Source: Bacillota bacterium (GTDB lineage: Bacteria > Bacillota > Clostridia > Saccharofermentanales > Fastidiosipilaceae). From it: DNA of 64,000 nt. A program made the translations under genes and the position numbers. Shown here piece by piece: positions 43,153 through 53,801 of this stretch. Each line of letters begins with the position of its first letter. Position 1 is the first letter of the stretch. The notes under the pieces were generated by a model. It made no database searches. It saw nothing but the letters and a program-made list of their open reading frames with translations, and was not told the DNA's origin. The DNA lies in NCBI GenBank assembly GCA_030057555.1, contig JASGUU010000020.1:69286-133285 (forward strand). Direction: 5' to 3'.

Positions 43153-44046
43153 TCATGGCGCCCCGCCTGCAGCGGTGGGGAACTCGTCCTCCTCAGACAG
43201 CAGATCGTCACTCGTGAGGTCCCAGGGCTCATAGATGGACGGGACGTCGCTGAGCAGGCGCTTCGTATAGTCCGACTTGGGATGCAGGATCACTTCGTCC
43301 GAGGTGCCCTGTTCGACGAACTGGCCGCTCTTCATGATGTAGATCGTGTCAGAGACATAATAGGCGAGGCCAATATCGTGGGTGATGAAGACGATTGTCA
43401 TGTCCTCCTCGTCACGCAGCTTCAGCAGCATGTCGAGGATGGTCGCCCGCGAACAGGCATCGACCATGGAGGTCGGCTCGTCGGCAATCAGGAGTTTGGG
43501 TTTCAGAATGTAGATGCGCGCGATCATCAGGCGCTGCATCTGGCCGCCGGAGAGTTCGAAGGGATACTTGTTGGTCAGCTCGGCGAAGCGCAGATTGACG
43601 AAGGAGCAGGCCTCCGTCATAATTTCGACCTTCTGTGCATAGGGCAGGTCTTTCTGCCCGCGCAGCTCGATGCAGTTCAGGAGAACCTTGTCGATCTTGC
43701 TGAAGACGTTGTAGGTCGAAAAGGGATCCTGGAAAATTGCCTGAATGTTCTTCCAGTACTCCCGCTTCTCGGCTGTGGTCCCGAAGGCCCGGGGCTGCCC
43801 ATAGAGCTCCAGCTGGCCCTCGGTGATCGAGGTCAGGCCCAGAATCATTTTTGCCAGGGTAGTCTTGCCGGAGCCGCTTTCGCCCACGATGGAGACGATC
43901 TCGCCCCGTCTGAATTTGAAGTTGACATTGTCGACGGCCCGGTTCGCGCGGCGCCCCATGCCATAGACCTTGCTCATGTTCTTCCCTTCGAGGAAGGTTT
44001 CGGTCAACTCCCGGCGCTTAACTTTGACGCGATCTGTCTCAGCCAT
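43153..44046 (-). CDS. Peptide-type ABC transporter ATP-binding protein (OppF/DppF type)
   Basis: A 297-residue ABC ATPase: Walker [16 protein letters not shown] near 55, signature [14 protein letters not shown] near 165, Walker [14 protein letters not shown] near 185. It is last in an Opp/Dpp-type operon, 3 bp behind the OppD-type gene. It lacks the C-terminal oligopeptide-binding Cys motif found in its partner. Substrate could be peptides or, with this SBP family, a sugar oligomer; see the binding proteins. Confidence 0.9.
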   Translation of the reverse strand: MAETDRVKVKRRELTETFLEGKNMSKVYGMGRRANRAVDNVNFKFRRGEIVSIVGESGSGKTTLAKMILGLTSITEGQLELYGQPRAFGTTAEKREYWKNIQAIFQDPFSTYNVFSKIDKVLLNCIELRGQKDLPYAQKVEIMTEACSFVNLRFAELTNKYPFELSGGQMQRLMIARIYILKPKLLIADEPTSMVDACSRATILDMLLKLRDEEDMTIVFITHDIGLAYYVSDTIYIMKSGQFVEQGTSDEVILHPKSDYTKRLLSDVPSIYEPWDLTSDDLLSEEDEFPTAAGGAP

Positions 44047-44048
44047 GA

Positions 44049-45161
<1,113 letters not shown>

Positions 45162-45176
45162 GGTCTCCTCCCTCCT

Positions 45177-46427
45177 CTAGCGCAGTGTTGGGTTGAAGAC
45201 CTGATCCAGGCCTGTGTTCATCAGGTTCATTGAGAAGCTTATCAGGGCGATGCTGAGTACTACCGGAATGAAGGCCCACCAGGCTCCGCTCAGAGGCGCC
45301 TGGAACTGCATCGACCAGCTGAGCATCAGACCCAGAGTCGCATGCGTCGTGGTTGACGGTCCCAGTCCCAGCATCGAGAGCTGTGCTTCGGCCAGAATGG
45401 CGGAGGAAATCTGCAGGATGTAGGCCATCACCACATAGGACAGGACGTAGGGCAGGATGTCCGTTACGATAATGCGCACCGTACCGAAGCCGGAGAGCCG
45501 CGAAATGTTCACATGATCGCGGTTCTTCAGCGTCAATGTCTGGGAACGCACAGAACGCGCCGTCCAGGGCCAGGCTGTCAGTCCTATGACAAAGGCGACC
45601 ACCACGATGGAGCGTGAGCTGCTCGAGATGCTGTAGGAGAGCAGGATCAGGATGACAAAAGATGGTATGACCGTGAACATGTTGGTCACGAAGGTCAGGA
45701 AGTTGTCGAGCCAGCCGCCGACATAGCCCGATGTCAGACCGATCAGGAGGCCGATGGTGGTGGCGATGGAGCCGGCGATCAGGCCGACCATGAGCGAGTT
45801 GCCGATGGCGGAAATCAGCTCGTGGAAGACATCACGCCCGAAGTTGTCGGTACCGAGGAGAAAGAAGCGCCTGGCCGGCACATCCTTGACATTCGTGAAG
45901 TCACGGGACTCGATCTTCCCGACTTCGCGATAGCCACTTTCGCTGTCCGGATCCGCCACATGAACGACATAGCCGTCCGCTGACAGCAGGTTTTGAACCT
46001 TGTTATAGAGACGGGTAAAGCCCTTGCGGTAGGCGGAGGTACCGGGCAGCCGGATGCTGTCATCGTAGTTTGCCAGGAACAGCTCGACAATTGCCGCACG
46101 ATCCTTTTCCGGATCGAGTCCTTTCCATTCGACATCGAGCTCGGACTTTTCGAGCCACTCCAGCATCTGTTTTGCCTCGTCATTGCTGACGGCGGCACCC
46201 AGACGGATTGAGGCGACTTCGATGCTCATAGGATACTTGGGTGCGTCAATAACCCCCATGCGGTTGACATAGTTGCCTGGTTTGTTGAAGAGGGTGCCGA
46301 CCATGTCAAGTGGTGAGCCCTGCATGAAAAGAGGAGTCACAAAGGTCAGCAGCAGCAGCAGCACCAGAATGCTGAAGCCAACTACGAAGTTCGTGTTCTG
46401 AAAGGTCGTGCGTAATCTGTGTTTCAT
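45177..46427 (-). CDS. Peptide-type ABC transporter permease (OppC/DppC type) with large extracytoplasmic insert
   Basis: A 416-residue permease, longer than the usual ~300. One N-terminal helix (VGFSILVLLLLLTFVTPLF) is followed by about 150 residues of charged, extracytoplasmic sequence before the helical core (GRDVFHELISAIGNSLMVGLIAG onward, split across motifs). The coupling loop SQTLTLKNRDHVNISRLSG is present. The insert (VDWKGLDPEKDRAAIVELFLANYDD region) has no recognisable fold and may dock one of the binding proteins. It is followed 15 bp later by the OppD-type gene. Confidence 0.9.
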   Translation of the reverse strand: MKHRLRTTFQNTNFVVGFSILVLLLLLTFVTPLFMQGSPLDMVGTLFNKPGNYVNRMGVIDAPKYPMSIEVASIRLGAAVSNDEAKQMLEWLEKSELDVEWKGLDPEKDRAAIVELFLANYDDSIRLPGTSAYRKGFTRLYNKVQNLLSADGYVVHVADPDSESGYREVGKIESRDFTNVKDVPARRFFLLGTDNFGRDVFHELISAIGNSLMVGLIAGSIATTIGLLIGLTSGYVGGWLDNFLTFVTNMFTVIPSFVILILLSYSISSSSRSIVVVAFVIGLTAWPWTARSVRSQTLTLKNRDHVNISRLSGFGTVRIIVTDILPYVLSYVVMAYILQISSAILAEAQLSMLGLGPSTTTHATLGLMLSWSMQFQAPLSGAWWAFIPVVLSIALISFSMNLMNTGLDQVFNPTLR

Positions 46428-46440
46428 AACTGCCTACCCC

Positions 46441-47445
46441 CTACTCCTGCTGGTTCGCTTTAATCCGCGGATCGATGAAGCCGTACAGGATTTCGATGAC
46501 CAGGTTCGCAAGCAGAACACCGACGGTGATGAAAAGTGTCGCGCCCGAAATCATGGGGTAATCTTGCGCCTTGATGGAAGACAGAATCGTCGATCCGATA
46601 CCGGGGTAGCTGAAGATGGTCTCCGCGACGAGGGCGCCGCCAACCATGGTACCGAGTGAGAGTGCCAGACCGGTAACCTGCGGCAGCATGGCGTTGCGGA
46701 AGACATAGCCAACAATGCGGCGGTCTCGAATGCCGAGGAAGCGTGAGTACTTCACGTAGTCGGCATTGAGTTCATAGATCGACATGGAGCGCATGCCAAT
46801 GGCCTGGCCGCCGATGGTGTTGAGCACTATGGACCAGAATGGCAGCTGATAGTGACGGACGGCGGAGGCGATGAACTGCAGGTTGAAGCCCGGAATCAGG
46901 TCGAAGCCATAGCCGCCGCTGGTCGGCAGGACGCGCAGCATGATGCCAAAGACGAAGAGCAGGATGATCGCCAGTCCAAAGGACGGGAAGGCTCCGACAA
47001 AGAGAAAAGCCGGGAAGATCGCCCTGTCAAATACGCCACGGCGGTAGGCGGCAACAGCGCCCAACAGGTTTCCGAGCATCCAGCCGGTCAAAATGGCCGG
47101 CAGCTGCAGCGCAATGGTCCAGGGCACTGATTCCTTCAGGATCTGTACAACAGGCGTCGGATAACGCCGGAACGAGACACCCAGATCCCCTTTCAGGAGA
47201 TTGCCAATGAAGACGAGAAACTGTTCGGGCAGCGACTTGTCGAGTCCAAAGGCGCGGGTATATTCCTCCATCATTTCAGCCGCGGCTTTCGAGTCTGTCA
47301 GGCTCTCGGTCACGCCTGCTGCTATGGACGCAACCGGATTGCCCGGCATCAGCCGGGGCAGGACAAAGTTCAGGACAAGAGCAACCGCAAATGTCAGCAG
47401 ATACCAGAGGATGCGGTTGCGAAAGTAACGAGTGTAGCCCTTCAT
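46441..47445 (-). CDS. Peptide-type ABC transporter permease (OppB/DppB type)
   Basis: A 334-residue permease with the N-terminal helix and PRLMPGNPV of the family, six helices, and the coupling-loop region RSMSIYELNADYVKYSRFLGIRD split near residue 235. It lies 13 bp from the OppC-type gene and about 70 bp past a hairpin that separates it from the binding protein upstream. Confidence 0.92.
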   Translation of the reverse strand: MKGYTRYFRNRILWYLLTFAVALVLNFVLPRLMPGNPVASIAAGVTESLTDSKAAAEMMEEYTRAFGLDKSLPEQFLVFIGNLLKGDLGVSFRRYPTPVVQILKESVPWTIALQLPAILTGWMLGNLLGAVAAYRRGVFDRAIFPAFLFVGAFPSFGLAIILLFVFGIMLRVLPTSGGYGFDLIPGFNLQFIASAVRHYQLPFWSIVLNTIGGQAIGMRSMSIYELNADYVKYSRFLGIRDRRIVGYVFRNAMLPQVTGLALSLGTMVGGALVAETIFSYPGIGSTILSSIKAQDYPMISGATLFITVGVLLANLVIEILYGFIDPRIKANQQE

Positions 47446-47478
47446 GGCCGACCAACCCCTTCCTTACTGATCAGACAA

Positions 47479-47504
47479 CAGAGCGAGCCCGAAGGCTCGC
47501 TCTG
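47479..47504 (-). terminator. Intercistronic hairpin between binding protein and permease genes
   Basis: A perfect 11-bp stem (CAGAGCGAGCC / GGCTCGCTCTG) with a 4-nt loop. No good U-run follows, so it may stabilise the upstream message or attenuate rather than fully stop transcription. A near-identical hairpin lies at 50129-50153 after the paralogous gene. Confidence 0.65.
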
Positions 47505-47518
47505 CGATCCTCTGCCGA

Positions 47519-49498
47519 TTACGGATCTACAAGTTCAAGATCGTAGAGACCGGCGATGCTGTAACCCTGCGCGAGAATGTTGGGCGGAATGTTGCGGCCG
47601 TCATTGGCCTCGGGGAAGTTCGTCCAGACAGACTCGTTCACGGTATGGAAACTCGAGGGACGATACATCAGCGGAATCGTGGGGACATCCGTCAGATAGA
47701 TTTCGTTCAGCTCGGTGTAGTACTCAATGAGCTTGTCCTCATCCGTTTCCGTCGGGATCAGGTCGATGAGCTCGTCGACACGCTCGTTGCTGTAGCGGCT
47801 GTAGTTGGTGAAAACCCGCTCCGCCGTCAGGTTTGCACCGCCGTCGCTGTAGAGTGTCTGATAGCTGCGCAGCCAGGGGTTGATCGGTGAAGCCGATGCA
47901 TAGCTGATCATGGCAATGTCAAAGTTACCTGTTTGGATGTCATCATAGTAAACCGTACGCTCCGGGAAGTAGGTCGACAGTTCCATGCCGAGTTCCTTGC
48001 CCGCCGCTGCCACGATTTCAAGCGCCGCATTCCAGTCCGTCCAGCCGGCCGGGCACTCGACCTGGAATTCGAGTTTGACACCATCGACTTCACGGATGCC
48101 GTCGCCGTCCGTGTCAACGATGCCGGCTTCGTCGAGGAGAGCATTGGCCTCGTCGACCTGCTTACCGGTCCACTGGAGAGGCTTCAGGGCATCCATATCC
48201 ACCTTCGCCCTTTCAGGTTCGGTACAGTTAACCAGCGCGGGAACCATGGGCAGGGTGTAGCCGCTCATGGCCGCCTCGCCGATCTGATCATAGTCAATCG
48301 CCATCGCGAGGGCACGACGCACGGTTGCGTTGTCGAGACCCGGACGGGTGACATTGAAGCCGGCCGAGGGCATCTGCGCTCCGATATAGTAGGGCGGCTC
48401 GTCGAGGTAGGTGCTGACGGGCAGGCCGTCTTCCCACATCTTCCAGACCTGGGGCATGAACTGCTGAGCCATGTCAACTTCGCCCTGCTGGAAGGCGACC
48501 GAACCGGCGTTGTTGTCACTGAAGATGTTGTGTGCGATGTACTTGGGCGCCGGCAGCTTGCCCCACATGGACTCATCCTGACCCCAGTAGTTGTCGTCAC
48601 GGATGAAGACAATCTTCGTGTTGTCGAAATGATAGGGCTTATAGGGTCCGGAACCAATGGCGCCTTCATTGTAGTCATTCTTGATCGCTTCGATATCGCC
48701 GTCGTAGGAGTCGACCAGGGCACCCAGTTGATGCTTGGGATAGATATGCATCTGCGGGAAGTATTCGAGAATCTTAAGGGGATTGTAGTTGTCCTTGTCT
48801 GCTGTGATCTGGACAGTCTTTTCGTCAAGCGCCACGATCTCGGAGATGTACTGCATCGCAACGGCCTGCGAGGTATTGCAGAACGCGTTTACCTCATAAG
48901 TGAAGACAACATCCTCTGCCGTCAGCGGCTCACCGTCGCTCCACCTGGCAGCTTCCTTGATCTTGATGGTGTAGACGCCGTCTTCCTCAATGTAGTCCCC
49001 GTCCGCCAGCAGCGGATACAGCAGACCGTCATTCTGGTTGTACATATAAAGAGATTCATAGAATAAAAGAGTCGTCAGAGAGGACTCCTCAAAAAACATG
49101 TTGAGGTTATGTGAGTTGGACAGCGGATTCATGCTGTTCACAGGACCCCACTGCCTGCCGTTGTAGTAGAGGGTTTCCTTACGCGGCAGCTGATCCGGGT
49201 CATCGCCCTCGAGATCCGGCGTGGCCGGTCCATCATCATCGGCTTCAGTCTCAGGCGCATCGGTTTCGGGCGCCTCGGTTGCGGGGGCTTCCGTCTCTTC
49301 GGCCTCGGTCTTTTCAGCCTCAGTTTTCTCGGCTTCCGTCTTTTCGGCTTCCGTCTTCTCGGCTTCCGTCTTCTTGGCCTCGGTGGCTTTCGTTGTCGGC
49401 GCAGCCGTAGTCGCGGGGCTGCCGCCGCAGGCGGCCAGCAGACCGGCAAACATCAAAACGGCCAGCAGAATGGACAGCAACTTACCGTATCTTTTCAT
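47519..49498 (-). CDS. Extracellular binding lipoprotein, family 5 (paralog 2)
   Basis: A 659-residue SBP_bac_5-type lipoprotein. The lipobox LAAC is followed by a charged repeat stalk (KTEAE units, then ETEAP-type), and the binding domain begins near TLYYNGRQWGPVNSMNPLS. It is largely the same as the 50181-52205 gene (PLPAPKYIAHN, GEVDMAQQFMPQVWKMWEDGL and most of the C-terminal half agree), so the two are products of a duplication. ATG 49498 follows AGGAGG; a TTG six bases upstream is possible. The gene is first in line with the OppB/C/D/F-type genes. Confidence 0.92.
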   Translation of the reverse strand: MKRYGKLLSILLAVLMFAGLLAACGGSPATTAAPTTKATEAKKTEAEKTEAEKTEAEKTEAEKTEAEETEAPATEAPETDAPETEADDDGPATPDLEGDDPDQLPRKETLYYNGRQWGPVNSMNPLSNSHNLNMFFEESSLTTLLFYESLYMYNQNDGLLYPLLADGDYIEEDGVYTIKIKEAARWSDGEPLTAEDVVFTYEVNAFCNTSQAVAMQYISEIVALDEKTVQITADKDNYNPLKILEYFPQMHIYPKHQLGALVDSYDGDIEAIKNDYNEGAIGSGPYKPYHFDNTKIVFIRDDNYWGQDESMWGKLPAPKYIAHNIFSDNNAGSVAFQQGEVDMAQQFMPQVWKMWEDGLPVSTYLDEPPYYIGAQMPSAGFNVTRPGLDNATVRRALAMAIDYDQIGEAAMSGYTLPMVPALVNCTEPERAKVDMDALKPLQWTGKQVDEANALLDEAGIVDTDGDGIREVDGVKLEFQVECPAGWTDWNAALEIVAAAGKELGMELSTYFPERTVYYDDIQTGNFDIAMISYASASPINPWLRSYQTLYSDGGANLTAERVFTNYSRYSNERVDELIDLIPTETDEDKLIEYYTELNEIYLTDVPTIPLMYRPSSFHTVNESVWTNFPEANDGRNIPPNILAQGYSIAGLYDLELVDP

Positions 49499-49602
49499 AA
49501 TCAAGTCATTCCTCCTCCCCTGTCAGGGCACATTTTCCGCAAGCAACAAATGAACGCAAATTCCAGAATCACCCCCTGTCAGTTGGTATTTTTAATTAAT
49601 GT

Positions 49603-49631
49603 ATAATATCGATAAGCTCGATTAACGTCAA
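49603..49631 (-). promoter_or_regulatory. Sigma-70-type promoter for the downstream binding protein gene
   Basis: On the minus strand TTGACG (49626-49631), a 17-bp spacer and TATTAT (49603-49608) lie about 100 bp before the start codon. Overlaps a TCGATATTATAC palindromic stretch. Confidence 0.72.
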
Positions 49632-50128
49632 CATCCATGTGCACTTTTAGAACAATAAGTCTTCAAATATCCGTACTGTCTTTAGCCATCTATCACATCT
49701 GCTTTTTGCCTGCACCTGCAACATGGACATTCTGCTTATGTTTCCTCGCAGGCCCTTATGCATTTTGCCAAATACTAATAATAGATCTTATTAAATAACA
49801 TGTAAGCTGCGTGCACGTGCACTGCCGGGCATAAGACCTGCTGTCTCTCCGGCCGCACAGCATATTCATGACGTTTATATACATCTTAGACCTGCTTTCC
49901 GCCCGGCCATAGTTAAGGGATTGACTGAAAAAGCCTGGCACCTTATCCCTGATGCACAGGAGATTGGCCGCAGCCTGCGATATCTATCCGGCGGAGTTTT
50001 GGTACGCACAGGAGAATGACGCTTGAGGAACAGGCAGACCTGCGCGTTTACTGCGCCATCCGGATGGCTGTGTGACTCGCCCATCCGCCCGGATTCTCAG
50101 CTGCCCGGCAGCAAAAAGCATGAAAGTA
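49632..50128. other. Non-coding gap between paralogous binding protein genes
   Basis: AT-rich, with no recognisable gene. It holds the promoter of the 47.5-49.5 kb gene at its left edge and the hairpin of the 50.2-52.2 kb gene at its right edge. Confidence 0.45.
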
Positions 50129-50153
50129 CAGAGCGAGCCGGTGGCTCGCTCTG
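50129..50153 (-). terminator. Terminator-like hairpin after paralog 1
   Basis: An 11-bp stem CAGAGCGAGCC / GGCTCGCTCTG with a short loop, followed on the minus strand by TACTTTCATGCTTTTTGC. The stem matches that at 47479, so hairpin and gene were copied together. Confidence 0.65.
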
Positions 50154-50180
50154 CTGTCGCTGCTTATTCAGGGATCGGTA

Positions 50181-52205
50181 TCAGGGTTCTACAAGTTCGA
50201 GATCATAGAGACCGGCAATTCCGTAGCCCTGGTAGAGGATGCAGGGCGGGATGTTGCGGCCGTCATTGGCTTCCGGGAAATTCGTCCAGACGGACTCGTT
50301 CACGGTGTGGAAGAACGTGGGACGATACATCAGCGGGATTGTTGGAACATCCGTCAGATAGATTTCGTTCAGCTCGGTGTAATATTCGATGAGCTTGTCC
50401 TCATCCGCCTCGGTCGGTATCAGATCAATCAGCTCGTCAACACGTTCGTTGCTGTAGCGGCTGTAGTTGCGGAATACACGGTCTGCATCCTGGTTTGCTC
50501 CGCCATCGCTGTAGAGCGTCTGATAGACACGCAGCCAGGGGTTGATGACCGAGGCCGCCGAATAGTTGACCATGGCAATGTCGAAGTTTCCGGTCTGAAT
50601 GTCATCGCTGTAGACCGCAGCTTCCGGGAAGTAGGTCGACAGATCCATGCCGATTTCCTTGCCGGCAGCTGCCACGATTTCAAGCGCCGCGTTCCAGTCC
50701 GTCCAGCCGGCCGGGCACTCAACCTGGAAGACCAGATTGACCCCGTCAACTTCGCGGATGCCATCGCCGTCGGTGTCAACGATACCGGCTTCATCGAGGA
50801 GGTCGTTGGCTTCGTCGACCTGCTTGCCGGTCCACTGGAGATCCTTCAGCGCATCCAGATCCACCATTGCCTCTTCGGGTGCGGTGCGGTTGATAAGCGC
50901 AGGAACCATGGGCAGGGTATAGCCGCTCATGGCCGCCTCGCCAATCTGGTCGTAGTCAATCGCCATGGCAATGGCCCGGCGCACGGTAGCATTGTCCAGA
51001 CCCGGACGGGTCACGTTGAAACCGGCCGAGGGCATGCCCGTTCCGATGTAGTAGGGTGCTTCTTCAAGATAGGTACTGACCGGCAGTCCGTCTTCCCACA
51101 TTTTCCAGACCTGTGGCATGAACTGCTGTGCCATGTCGACCTCGCCCTGCTGGAAGGCGACCGAACCGGCGTTGTTGTCGCTGAACAGGTTGTGGGCGAT
51201 GTACTTCGGTGCCGGCAGCTTACCCCACATGGACTCATCCTGACCCCAGTAGTTGTCATCACGGATAAAGACCACTTTCGTGTTATCAAAATGGTAGGGC
51301 TTGTAGGGTCCGGAGCCTATGGCATCTTCGTTGTAGTCGTTCTTGATCGCCTCGACGTCGCCGTCATAGGAGTCGACCAGCGCGCCCAGCTGGTGCTTCG
51401 GCAGAATATAGAGCTGCGGGAAGTACTCGATGATTTTATAGGGATTGTAGTTGTCAGGATCGGCGGTGATCTGGACGGTTTTCTCGTCCAGCGCCACGAT
51501 CTCGGAGATGTACTCCATCGCCACGGCCTGCCCGGTGCTGCAGAATTCGTTTACCTCATAGCTGAAAACGACATCCTCTGCCGTAACCGGCTCGCCATCG
51601 CTCCACCTGGCTGCTTCCTTGAGCTTGATGGTGTAGACGCCATCTTCCTCGGTGTAGTCCCCGTCCGCTAGCAACGGATAGATCTGACCGTCGTTCTGGT
51701 TGTACATGTACAGGGTCTCAAAGAAGAACAGCCCGGCAGCGGGGCTCTGCTCAAAAAGCATGTTGTTCGGTACGTTCGCCAGCGGGTTCATGCTGTTCAC
51801 CGGACCCCACTGCTCGCCGTTGTAGTAGAGCGTTTCCTTGCGTGGCAGCTGATCCGGGTCAGCACCATCAGGATCCGCCACGACTGGAGCTTCAGTTTCG
51901 TCGGCTTCAGTTGCGGCTGCTTCGGTTTCGGGCGCTTCAGTTTCGGGCGCCTCGGTTGCGGGGGCATCCGTCTCTTCAGCCTCGGTCGTTTCAGCTGCGG
52001 TTGTTTCGGCTTCGGTTTTTTCCGCCTCAGTCTTTTCAGCTGCGGTCGTTTCGGCTTCGGTTTTTTCAGCTTCCGTCTTCTTGGCCTCGGTGGCTTTCGT
52101 CGTCGGTGCAGCCGTGGTTTCGGGGCTGCCGCCGCAGGCGGCCAGCATGCCTGCCAGCATCAATACAGCCAGCAGAATGGACAGCATTTTTCCATGTTTT
52201 CTCAT
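50181..52205 (-). CDS. Extracellular binding lipoprotein, family 5 (paralog 1)
   Basis: A 674-residue SBP_bac_5-type lipoprotein. Lipobox LAAC near residue 24 is followed by an AEKTEAETTAAE-type stalk and the binding domain (TLYYNGEQWGPVNSMNPLA). Near-identical to the 47519-49498 protein over most of its length. ATG 52205 has AGGAGG 12 nt upstream; a longer frame to 52286 lacks support. It lies upstream of the other paralog and has its own promoter and hairpin, so the two can be expressed separately and may give the transporter two specificities. Confidence 0.92.
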   Translation of the reverse strand: MRKHGKMLSILLAVLMLAGMLAACGGSPETTAAPTTKATEAKKTEAEKTEAETTAAEKTEAEKTEAETTAAETTEAEETDAPATEAPETEAPETEAAATEADETEAPVVADPDGADPDQLPRKETLYYNGEQWGPVNSMNPLANVPNNMLFEQSPAAGLFFFETLYMYNQNDGQIYPLLADGDYTEEDGVYTIKLKEAARWSDGEPVTAEDVVFSYEVNEFCSTGQAVAMEYISEIVALDEKTVQITADPDNYNPYKIIEYFPQLYILPKHQLGALVDSYDGDVEAIKNDYNEDAIGSGPYKPYHFDNTKVVFIRDDNYWGQDESMWGKLPAPKYIAHNLFSDNNAGSVAFQQGEVDMAQQFMPQVWKMWEDGLPVSTYLEEAPYYIGTGMPSAGFNVTRPGLDNATVRRAIAMAIDYDQIGEAAMSGYTLPMVPALINRTAPEEAMVDLDALKDLQWTGKQVDEANDLLDEAGIVDTDGDGIREVDGVNLVFQVECPAGWTDWNAALEIVAAAGKEIGMDLSTYFPEAAVYSDDIQTGNFDIAMVNYSAASVINPWLRVYQTLYSDGGANQDADRVFRNYSRYSNERVDELIDLIPTEADEDKLIEYYTELNEIYLTDVPTIPLMYRPTFFHTVNESVWTNFPEANDGRNIPPCILYQGYGIAGLYDLELVEP

Positions 52206-52311
52206 TTTTCTGTTTTCCTCCTGCCCGATACGGGACAAATCCAAACACCAGAAATTAACATGTACTCTTCCGGTGATCACCCCCAAACCGAGCGGTTATT
52301 AAACACACTTA

Positions 52312-52340
52312 ATATTAAGCGCACAGGGTGTTACTGTCAA
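52312..52340 (-). promoter_or_regulatory. Sigma-70-type promoter of binding protein paralog 1
   Basis: On the minus strand TTGACA (52335-52340), a 17-bp spacer and TAATAT (52312-52317). The -10 lies within the palindrome CTTAATATTAAG, a candidate operator. Consensus match is good. Confidence 0.78.
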
Positions 52341-52500
52341 TGTTTCTTTTTGTTACATGGCAGGCAGCTGAATGAACCCATAACTTGTCATGTACATATT
52401 CCTGCCATCCTGACTTCTGTTTTCCGCAACTAGTGTGAACACGGCCCAGTGCTTCAACATGATTTTTTTAGTGAATTGACATGACAGCCGGTCATTACTT

Positions 52501-52546
52501 GACGAAAAAATGTCCGAAAACCCTTTCTCTTCAGGGTTTTCGGACA
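52501..52546 (-). terminator. Terminator of tRNA-Ser
   Basis: A perfect 14-bp stem (TGTCCGAAAACCCT / AGGGTTTTCGGACA) with an 8-nt loop is followed on the minus strand by TTTTTTCGTC, just past the tRNA CCA end. Confidence 0.9.
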
Positions 52547-52551
52547 AATTA

Positions 52552-52642
52552 TGGCGGAGAGTGGGGGATTTGAACCCCCGTTACGCTATTAACGTAAACA
52601 CGATTTCCAATCGTGCGCCTTCAGCCACTCAGCCAACTCTCC
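52552..52642 (-). tRNA. tRNA-Ser (anticodon GGA)
   Basis: A 91-nt type II tRNA with encoded CCA. The anticodon stem is CACGA / TCGTG with loop TTGGAAA, giving GGA for UCC/UCU. It has the long variable arm typical of tRNA-Ser (TACGTTAATAGCGTA) and T-arm GGGGGTTCAAATCCCCC. Acceptor GGAGAGT / ACTCTCC is fully paired. Confidence 0.96.
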
Positions 52643-52703
52643 AGTTCTGCCGTCAGGAGCGGTAGACACGTCAGTTTAGCACCCCCAGGCATGGGGCGTC
52701 AAT

Positions 52704-53780
52704 TCACACACGATTTCGTGCTCGTCCCGGCTTTCTCTGTGCTTCCTCCCGTTCGGCAAGGAGGCGGCGGTAGATCGCCAGCAGCTGCCTGCCGACCTCG
52801 GGCAGGCTGCGCTGCCGGGCGACATGACGTCCGGCGGCTACCGTCGACGGCAGCCGGCCCTCGAGGACGGCCTCCATACGCTCCGAGAACTCATCCAGAG
52901 TCGTGGCCTTGTAGCAGTCCACTCCGTCCGTCATCCACTCGCGGTAGATTTCAATGTCGCGAACCAGCACCGGGATATCGCTGGCCAGAGCCTCAAGAAG
53001 GACAATCCCCTCGGTCTCCTCATGGGTCATAAAGACGAAAATATCACAACCGGCGTAGGCCTCCGCCAGCTCGTAGCTCGGCACGAAGCCGGGCAGCTTG
53101 AGATTCGGCGGCAGGTTCCGCAGTTCCCGGCGCACCTCTTCACTGAGCACCCCGGCGGCGGTATAGCCATACCAGATGAAGGAGCGCTCAGGGTGACGGC
53201 GCGCGAGGCGGATGAAGTCCGGGAAGCCTTTGCGTTCCATATAGTGACCAACAGAGAGAACCACCTGCTCGTCGTCGCGATAGCCCTGGCGTTCGCGGAA
53301 GCGCCGGCGACGTTCGGGATCCGGACGGAAGGCGGAGAGGTCGATGCCGTTCGTGATATCGCGGACCGGCCGGTTGAGGTGATAGCGGGTTTCGAGGAGA
53401 CGACGCGAATAGGGTGTCGGAGTCAGTACGAGATGACACTGGCGATAGCAGATGCGCAGCCAGAGGCCAAACAGCGGGGCCAGCAGATTGGATCCGAAAA
53501 AGGAGTTGCGGAAATCCTCCTCGGTGGAATGGGCATGATAGATAACAGCCTGACCACGACGCATGGCGAGGCGGGCCAGCAGGGCCGAGCTCGGGAAGAT
53601 GGTGTTGACATGTACAATATCGGCGTCACGCGCATAGCGCGTGCTGACATCAACGGCTTCGTCCTGCAGAGCGAGCGCGGTCGTCTGATTGACGCGTGCC
53701 TGTCCGATGCCGCTCTTCTCGACCCAGCGGTAGTGGCCGAAGTAGATCGAGACCTTGATCAGTGCTTCAACTGCTTTCAT
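52704..53780 (-). CDS. Glycosyltransferase family 4 protein
   Basis: A 358-residue GT-B enzyme. The donor-binding part shows VLSVGHYMERKGFPDFI near 195 and the E-x7-E motif THEETEGIVLLEALAS near 270. The N-terminal IYFGHYRWVEKSGIGQARVNQ is like the diacylglycerol glucosyltransferase branch, where KSGIG is common, so a lipid acceptor is plausible. It ends an operon behind a permease-like gene and a TVP38 protein. A GTG at 53795 is an alternative start; ATG 53780 is preferred by alignment of the N terminus. Confidence 0.88.
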   Translation of the reverse strand: MKAVEALIKVSIYFGHYRWVEKSGIGQARVNQTTALALQDEAVDVSTRYARDADIVHVNTIFPSSALLARLAMRRGQAVIYHAHSTEEDFRNSFFGSNLLAPLFGLWLRICYRQCHLVLTPTPYSRRLLETRYHLNRPVRDITNGIDLSAFRPDPERRRRFRERQGYRDDEQVVLSVGHYMERKGFPDFIRLARRHPERSFIWYGYTAAGVLSEEVRRELRNLPPNLKLPGFVPSYELAEAYAGCDIFVFMTHEETEGIVLLEALASDIPVLVRDIEIYREWMTDGVDCYKATTLDEFSERMEAVLEGRLPSTVAAGRHVARQRSLPEVGRQLLAIYRRLLAEREEAQRKPGRARNRV

Positions 53781-53801
53781 GTTCACAATATACACGATCG
53801 C

